64,000 bases of DNA. Source: Thermoproteota archaeon (lineage in GTDB: Archaea > Thermoproteota > Korarchaeia > Korarchaeales > Korarchaeaceae). Positions 59,469-64,000 of the stretch are shown in pieces (positions within the stretch are counted from its first letter, which is position 1; every line of letters begins with the position of its first letter). A model generated the notes under the pieces. It had not been told where the DNA came from, did no database searches, and saw only the letters and a list, made by a program, of their open reading frames with translations. The stretch is taken from the NCBI GenBank assembly GCA_027491555.1, contig JAOZGN010000024.1, forward strand, positions 26,998-90,997, given 5' to 3'. Position numbers and translations under genes: made by a program.

Positions 59469-60586
59469 TCCCAATGGACGTGGAGCCTCTGGAAGCGATC
59501 GTGGGAATCGTCCTGATATCAATCGCGCTAATGGCGGCCCTCTCGCTGAGGCCTCAGCTCACGCTGAAGACGGAGTTCTCTAGGGAAGCGGCGGCTAGGA
59601 GCCTGGCCTCCGTCTACGCGTACTACTACGTCCACAAGTACGCATACGGTCCGGTGAACGGAACGGAGCTCAACGCTACGCTGGCCAACTGGACCCTTGC
59701 AGCGTCTCGGGACCTGGGACGGAACCTCACGGTGGAGCTCCTAATTAGTAACGGGACCGATGTTGTGGGGAACGTGACAGTTTTTCGACAGGAGATCAGT
59801 GGAGACAGGTCGATTGTGGAGAAGCCCGCGCCGGTCTTCCTCCCGCCTAACGGGACGAGGGCTGGGTACATAGTCCCGGCGAGGGACGTGTATAGGTACG
59901 CCACGCAGGACCTTAAGATGGACTTCATGAGGGCCTACGCGGTATTCGTCGACCTTCCGACTGGTACGCCGCTGGAGGCTCGGAACGTGTCGGTCGAGGT
60001 TACGCTGCCCCACAGAGACTGCCCTATCGGGGCGCAGAACTGCACTGGCTGCCCGCCGTCATTTACTCTAGGAGGAGACGCGGATGAACGCAACTTCACA
60101 TACTCTTATGAGGGGAGGCTAGACCCGATAGAGTACTGCTGGTTTTCCAATGGCACAGTGTACGTCACGTCGCCCTACGTGGGAGGCCCTTCCGATACCG
60201 CTGAGTTCACCTTCACCTACGACCCGGGGGTGGGCGGGCTGAACATCGTTGTCAGGGTCGAATCTGAGATGAGAGAAAAGCTCACGCTGCCAAACAGGCC
60301 TTGGGTTAACGTCAGCTCACACTTACTCCTGGTTGGCGATGTCCTCCGCGTCGACTACGGCAGCGCGGGGAACCTGACGATATACCGCCTCACCGACGGA
60401 AAGTTGTTGCTATTCGTGCCCTTCGTGTCTAGCTACGAGTGGAATCTAACGAACCCATTAGAGGTCGTCCCAGGTCCTTGCGCAGTTCACATGATCCACA
60501 CGGATGACGAGTACAACTCGTCCAACGCGTTCATAATCACCCCTTACCTTCTGATAGTGAGAGTCGTTGCTTCGGGAGGTGTGTGA
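59465..60586 (+). CDS. Pilus-cluster single-TM glycoprotein-like protein C
   Basis: This 373-aa protein (shorter if it starts at ATG 59474) has an N-terminal helix after EPLEAIVG (IVLISIALMAALSL). A large external part is full of N-X-S/T sequons (more than ten, e.g. NGT, NAT, NWT, NLT), plus a CPIGAQNCTGCPP cysteine cluster. Such sequon density suggests a heavily glycosylated surface protein. Position inside the pilus operon suggests a structural or tip role. The 4-nt overlap with the preceding gene couples translation. Confidence 0.6.
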   Translation: MIPMDVEPLEAIVGIVLISIALMAALSLRPQLTLKTEFSREAAARSLASVYAYYYVHKYAYGPVNGTELNATLANWTLAASRDLGRNLTVELLISNGTDVVGNVTVFRQEISGDRSIVEKPAPVFLPPNGTRAGYIVPARDVYRYATQDLKMDFMRAYAVFVDLPTGTPLEARNVSVEVTLPHRDCPIGAQNCTGCPPSFTLGGDADERNFTYSYEGRLDPIEYCWFSNGTVYVTSPYVGGPSDTAEFTFTYDPGVGGLNIVVRVESEMREKLTLPNRPWVNVSSHLLLVGDVLRVDYGSAGNLTIYRLTDGKLLLFVPFVSSYEWNLTNPLEVVPGPCAVHMIHTDDEYNSSNAFIITPYLLIVRVVASGGV

Positions 60587-61045
60587 TTGGAGCAGGCCAT
60601 AACCTGGGGTGCACTAATCCTGATAGCCCTTATTCTGGCCGCATACTTACTGGCGCTCAGGCCTGCGGTTGTCTCTGTCAAGCTGGAGCGGGAAGCAAGA
60701 GAGTTGGCAACGCAGATCGCCTCAGAAATATCATTTGTAGCGAAAGCCTACGAGGCAGGGGTTAGATCTCAAGTCGCGGTAATAGAGGTTCCGGAAGCTC
60801 CGAACAAGTACTACGAGATGCATGTGGATGAGAACAGGTCCGTCATTGAGGTATGGGTTGTAGGAGAGACTATAACAGGTGATGTCAGGGTAAAGGCTGA
60901 AGCCTCTTACTATTCCCCAATTCCCGTAGCGTCTCCCCCAAAGCTGTATGGAGGGAAGATCTACGTTGTGCTGACCTACGACGATACGTCCGGTTTCACC
61001 ATCAAGGTCGCAAACATCGTCGGAGAGCTACCGACGGGCGGCTGA
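60587..61045 (+). CDS. Pilus-cluster single-TM protein D
   Basis: This 152-aa protein starts with a hydrophobic helix (ITWGALILIALILAAYLLAL) and continues as an external beta-rich domain. It resembles the other small members of this cluster in size and layout, and no conserved motif is visible. The TTG start immediately follows the stop of protein C with no gap. Confidence 0.58.
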   Translation: MEQAITWGALILIALILAAYLLALRPAVVSVKLEREARELATQIASEISFVAKAYEAGVRSQVAVIEVPEAPNKYYEMHVDENRSVIEVWVVGETITGDVRVKAEASYYSPIPVASPPKLYGGKIYVVLTYDDTSGFTIKVANIVGELPTGG

Positions 61046-61122
61046 CCAGGCCAGTAGGAGAAATCCAGAGGTGAGGAAGTGAAAAAAGTAAGGTCGCGCT
61101 CATCAGCGTCGAGGGATTTCAG

Positions 61123-62559
61123 GTGTTTGGGCGCGGGAAGAAGAAGGAAGACCCACTGAAGTTTGTGGACAGGTGGGGGGAACACTACTCGCTCCTTGAT
61201 GGACTGGACGACGTGTTGGAGATCGAGGAGGGACTGGTCTGGCGAGGAATTCTCGAGGACAAGTACGTGATCATAGAACCACCAGAACCTCCTGCAGACC
61301 TCCTAGAAGAGGCGAAAGAGTTCGTACTGTCCAGGATAACCCTCGACGAGATGGAAAAGCTGGAGGGGTTGTACCGAGAGGCAGCATCCAGGGCCATGCA
61401 GCTCAAGCTGAAGAAGGGGAAGCCTGTCGACGAGAGGTCGGAGAAGGCGCTCAAAGCGTTCACCTACTACCTTAGAAGGGACATTCAGGGACTCGGAAAG
61501 CTCGATCCCATATTGAGAGACCCGGAGGTGGAGGACCTCACGCTCCCAGCGAGGGGGTCTAGGAATATCTATGTGTTCCTCTCGGGTCGGCCCAGCTGGC
61601 TGGAGAGCAACGTAGAGCTGTCTGAGGAGGAAGCAAGGTTCGTCGTTCTTAAGCTGGCCGAGATGGTCGGTAGACAGGTCTCCCTCGCGAGACCTAGGCT
61701 GGAAGGAAGGCTCCCAGATGGAAGCAGAGTACACGCCCTCTTTGGCCCTGCAGCCAGCGAGGGAGGGACTACCTTGACTATTAGGAAGTTCGTGAGGCGC
61801 CCGGGGATAGAGGAGCTGATAATCTACGGCACCATCACGGTGGAGGCCGCCGCCTACCTCTGGATGGTCGCGGAGCACGGCATGTCGGGTTTCATAGTAG
61901 GAGAGACAGGGAGTGGAAAGACAACTTTCCTAAACGCCCTGCTCTCGCTGCTTCCCAAGGATAAGCACATCGTGACCGTGGAGGACACACCCGAGATTTA
62001 CCTCCCCGAGCACGGTAACTGGACTTCCCTCGTGGGCCAGCCGCCGGGCGTTGCGGCGGCGGGGCTCACTATAGCAGACCTCATGAGAGACGTTCTTAGG
62101 ATGCGGCCCGACTACGTGGTTGTCGGAGAGAGCAGAGGCGCGGAGACCAGGCTCCTCGTCCAGTTCATCCACCTAGGCCACACGGCGCTGACCACCTTTC
62201 ACTCCAACACCCTAGAGGGGGTGCTCGCCAGGCTGACGAGCGACCCCATTAACCTCCCGGAGGAGAGGGTGGCAGACTTCAGGGTGGCCGTCCTCCTCAG
62301 GAGGGAGGGCAAGAAGAGGAGAGTCGTGAGGATAGCCGAGATCCTCTACGAGGACGGCGAGCTGAAGTTGAACGACGTGTTCACCCTGAAGTACGACGAG
62401 CTGGTTGGTGACCCGCTGAGGAACAGCGTACTCTTCAGGGAGATAGCGAAGAAGGAGGGGCGCCCGCTCAACGACGTAATAGACGAGTACCTGAGGAGGG
62501 TCGACGAGCTGGCAGCGAGGGTCTCCAAGTTCAGGGCGAAGATGGCCCTGGCCAGGTGA
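61123..62559 (+). CDS. Type IV pilus/archaellum-type assembly ATPase
   Basis: This 478-aa secretion ATPase (TadA/PilB/GspE family) drives pilin assembly. The Walker A is VGETGSGKTTFLNALLSL, followed by the Asp box VEDTPEI, RMRPDYVVVGESRGAET (Walker B region with the Asp/Glu pair) and GHTALTTFHSNT (His box). An N-terminal domain of about 230 residues precedes it. Starts at GTG 61123 after a 77-nt gap with no clear TATA. It is followed by a TadC-type gene. Confidence 0.88.
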   Translation: MFGRGKKKEDPLKFVDRWGEHYSLLDGLDDVLEIEEGLVWRGILEDKYVIIEPPEPPADLLEEAKEFVLSRITLDEMEKLEGLYREAASRAMQLKLKKGKPVDERSEKALKAFTYYLRRDIQGLGKLDPILRDPEVEDLTLPARGSRNIYVFLSGRPSWLESNVELSEEEARFVVLKLAEMVGRQVSLARPRLEGRLPDGSRVHALFGPAASEGGTTLTIRKFVRRPGIEELIIYGTITVEAAAYLWMVAEHGMSGFIVGETGSGKTTFLNALLSLLPKDKHIVTVEDTPEIYLPEHGNWTSLVGQPPGVAAAGLTIADLMRDVLRMRPDYVVVGESRGAETRLLVQFIHLGHTALTTFHSNTLEGVLARLTSDPINLPEERVADFRVAVLLRREGKKRRVVRIAEILYEDGELKLNDVFTLKYDELVGDPLRNSVLFREIAKKEGRPLNDVIDEYLRRVDELAARVSKFRAKMALAR

Positions 62560-62565
62560 TAGTCC

Positions 62566-64000
62566 TTGGTCTCAAACGAACTGCTGGTAAAGGCCGGGAT
62601 GTACGACGTCAGGCCGGAAGACTTTAGGAAGCGCTTGATCCTCATAGCCATAGCCTCCGTGGCTCTGTCCTCGGCCGCCGCCTACCTCGGCGTGCTCAAG
62701 AAGCCCTACTACGCCGCTCCCCTAGCGATCATACCGCCGGTCATCTACCTGACTACGCCCTTCTTGGGGGTCCTCATCCTGGGAAGCAGCGTTGAAGAGG
62801 ACTTTTGGGCCTATCTAGCATCTCTCTGGATCCTGCAGAGGGTTGGGAGGGCTCTCAGCGACTGCTTCAGGGTGGCGGCCAACATAGCCCCACGAAAGGA
62901 GGCCGCCGAGTACTTCAGGAGGGTGGCGAGCAGGATAGCGGCCGCCGGCTCCCTGTCGGGCCTGGAGATCAACAGACGGCTCTCTCCCAGCCAGGCCTGG
63001 TCGAGGGTCTACGCGAGGCTCCACGACTACCTAGCCACGAGGGGAGAGGCCGTAAGCGAGATGCTGAAGGTCGAACTGGAGGACTCCATCAACAGGACCC
63101 TGATAGCCCTCAGGGAGAGGACCGAGAGGCTAATGATGGTTCTCATCATCTACACGCTGACCGCCACGATATTCCCCTTCGTGATGATCATGATCTTCTC
63201 CTTCCAAGCCCTGGCCCAGGAGGGGGCCGTCAGCTCGGGTCCGCTGGTGGCCACGATAGCAACCACAGTGGTTCCTTCTCCAATATTCGTGTTCCTCTTC
63301 AAGGTTTTTAGCACCAGGCTCTTCTACTTCAAACAGGACACCGTTGTCCACGCGTGGGCCAGGTCGCTCGGCGTGGCCGCCATAGTGTTCTCGGCCATGA
63401 CCTACATCGAGGCCAGGGGGATGAGCCCCCTCCCCGTGGAACTCGGAACCACGAGGATCGCCATGCTCGCCGTGGGAGTGGGGGGCATTATCGGCTGGCT
63501 CACCATAAGGAGGGAGGAGTGGGTCCTGAGGGGCCAGGCCTTCGACTTCCCAATGCTGCTCCAAGACATATTCGCAGAACTCAGGGGTGGTAGGCCCTTC
63601 TCAGAAGCCGTCCTGTCAGCAAAGGCCCCCTACAAGCCACTCAGGGAGCTCGTCTCCAAGATGAAGGCCTGGGCGAAGCTCAGGCTCCCGTACATGGTCA
63701 TCCTGGAGAGCGTCGCGCGGGAGGTCAGGTACAGCGTCTCGCGCCTGATCAGCCTCTTGATAATCAACGCGCTCAACGCAGGCGCGGACCTGGAGGAGAC
63801 GTTTGAGACCATCTCGGAGTTCACCGGGCGCATCAGGGAGCTTTGGATGGACACCGAGGGTCAGAAGATGGCAAACTATCTGACGGCGCTGCTGGCGTTC
63901 TTCTTGGTGGTGGGGTCGTACGTGCTGATGTTCAGGATACTGAACGTGGAGGCTATCTCTAAGGTGGCTTCCGAAACCGTCCGGAGCGCCATCCTGTTCC
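62566..64000 (+). CDS. TadC/GspF-type pilus membrane platform, cut by window end
   Basis: From TTG 62566 one frame remains open to the right edge (about 478 codons visible). It starts 6 nt after the AGGTGA that overlaps the ATPase stop (62554-62559). Hydrophobic helices (LIAIASVALSSAAAYLG, YAAPLAIIPPVIYLT, LTATIFPFVMIMIFSF, LLAFFLVVGSYVLMF) alternate with helical cytoplasmic stretches. This is the layout of archaeal TadC/FlaJ proteins, which anchor the ATPase and pilus. The C-terminus lies outside the window. Confidence 0.78.
   Translation, partial: MVSNELLVKAGMYDVRPEDFRKRLILIAIASVALSSAAAYLGVLKKPYYAAPLAIIPPVIYLTTPFLGVLILGSSVEEDFWAYLASLWILQRVGRALSDCFRVAANIAPRKEAAEYFRRVASRIAAAGSLSGLEINRRLSPSQAWSRVYARLHDYLATRGEAVSEMLKVELEDSINRTLIALRERTERLMMVLIIYTLTATIFPFVMIMIFSFQALAQEGAVSSGPLVATIATTVVPSPIFVFLFKVFSTRLFYFKQDTVVHAWARSLGVAAIVFSAMTYIEARGMSPLPVELGTTRIAMLAVGVGGIIGWLTIRREEWVLRGQAFDFPMLLQDIFAELRGGRPFSEAVLSAKAPYKPLRELVSKMKAWAKLRLPYMVILESVAREVRYSVSRLISLLIINALNAGADLEETFETISEFTGRIRELWMDTEGQKMANYLTALLAFFLVVGSYVLMFRILNVEAISKVASETVRSAILF

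Noticed and set aside
1..64000. CRISPR array
   Set aside because: No series of regularly spaced direct repeats of 24-40 nt was seen. The short repeats found are single inverted repeats at promoters.
1..64000. tRNA or rRNA genes
   Set aside because: I looked at all larger gaps (508-664, 27089-27252, 40082-40243, 54954-55100, 58165-58450) for a cloverleaf with TTCGA and a 3' acceptor stem and saw none.
1..64000. Insertion sequences or transposases
   Set aside because: No DDE, HUH or serine recombinase protein and no terminal inverted repeats with target duplication were found.

Overview
The window is a GC-rich, gene-dense archaeal chromosome segment. Promoters are archaeal: TATA boxes lie about 26-27 nt before the start of transcription, and many starts are leaderless. 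Where leaders exist, the ribosome binding site is typically AGGTGA, about 6 nt before the start codon. TTG and GTG starts are very common. Gene content is archaeal: TtuA-type tRNA thiolase, CofE-like ligase, archaeal-type SufBC, Mrp/NBP35, archaeal ArgS, S16 Lon-like protease, Sulfolobus-type SSB, AmmeMemo radical SAM enzyme and class III (archaeal) pilins. A thermophilic member of the TACK/Thermoproteota side of the archaea fits best; this is inference from gene families, not from a marker phylogeny.

Layout. 1-13.7 kb holds tRNA modification and housekeeping genes (cofE-like, ttuA, a LysW-like zinc protein, PHP and TatD hydrolases, a COG2520 methyltransferase, a geranylgeranyl-reductase-like flavoprotein, rhomboid, a secreted Lon-like protease, a CARF-like regulator, adenylate kinase, a four-CBS protein). 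13.7-17.1 kb is a four-gene amino-acid dehydrogenase complex on the minus strand in the order alpha, ferredoxin, BFD-type 2Fe-2S, beta, resembling the Thermococcales dye-linked L-proline dehydrogenase. 17.1-18.1 kb is an alkyltransferase-like/endonuclease V fusion. 18.2-20.3 kb is a molybdopterin operon (a moaD-moaE fusion, moaA, moaC). 20.6-30.2 kb holds tldE/tldD, a nucleotidyltransferase/phosphoesterase pair, an APC permease, a three-gene unit of unknown function and glyA. 30.3-37.9 kb holds a MobB-like/FeS protein, a radical SAM enzyme, a twin-arginine phosphoesterase, a minimal SufCB system, argS and an Mrp ATPase.

37.9-45.0 kb is a molybdoenzyme respiratory locus: mobA, a polyferredoxin-FlpD fusion, a Tat-exported Mo-bisPGD catalytic subunit, a four-cluster ferredoxin subunit, an NrfD membrane anchor and a TorD chaperone. 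The Mo-cofactor genes at 18-20 kb and the tatA/tatC pair at 52-53 kb would supply cofactor and export for this enzyme. 45.1-48.1 kb is ferrous iron uptake (DtxR regulator, FeoA, FeoB) with a DtxR-like operator between the feoA TATA box and its start.

48.1-53.7 kb holds a DedA protein, the two-subunit fumarase, an aminotransferase, SSB, tatA, tatC and a PqqD-like protein. 53.7 kb to the end is a type IV pilus-like cluster: prepilin peptidase, two simple pilins, two paralogous Gly/Ser-linker pilin-like proteins, four small single-TM proteins, the assembly ATPase and a TadC-type membrane protein cut by the window edge. The promoters in this cluster carry conspicuous inverted repeats, and its largest intergenic gap (58165-58450) is strikingly AT-rich. 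I judge this pilus cluster and the flavour of translation starts (two well-supported CTG starts) to be the most interesting parts of the window. No tRNA, rRNA, CRISPR array or insertion sequence was recognised.
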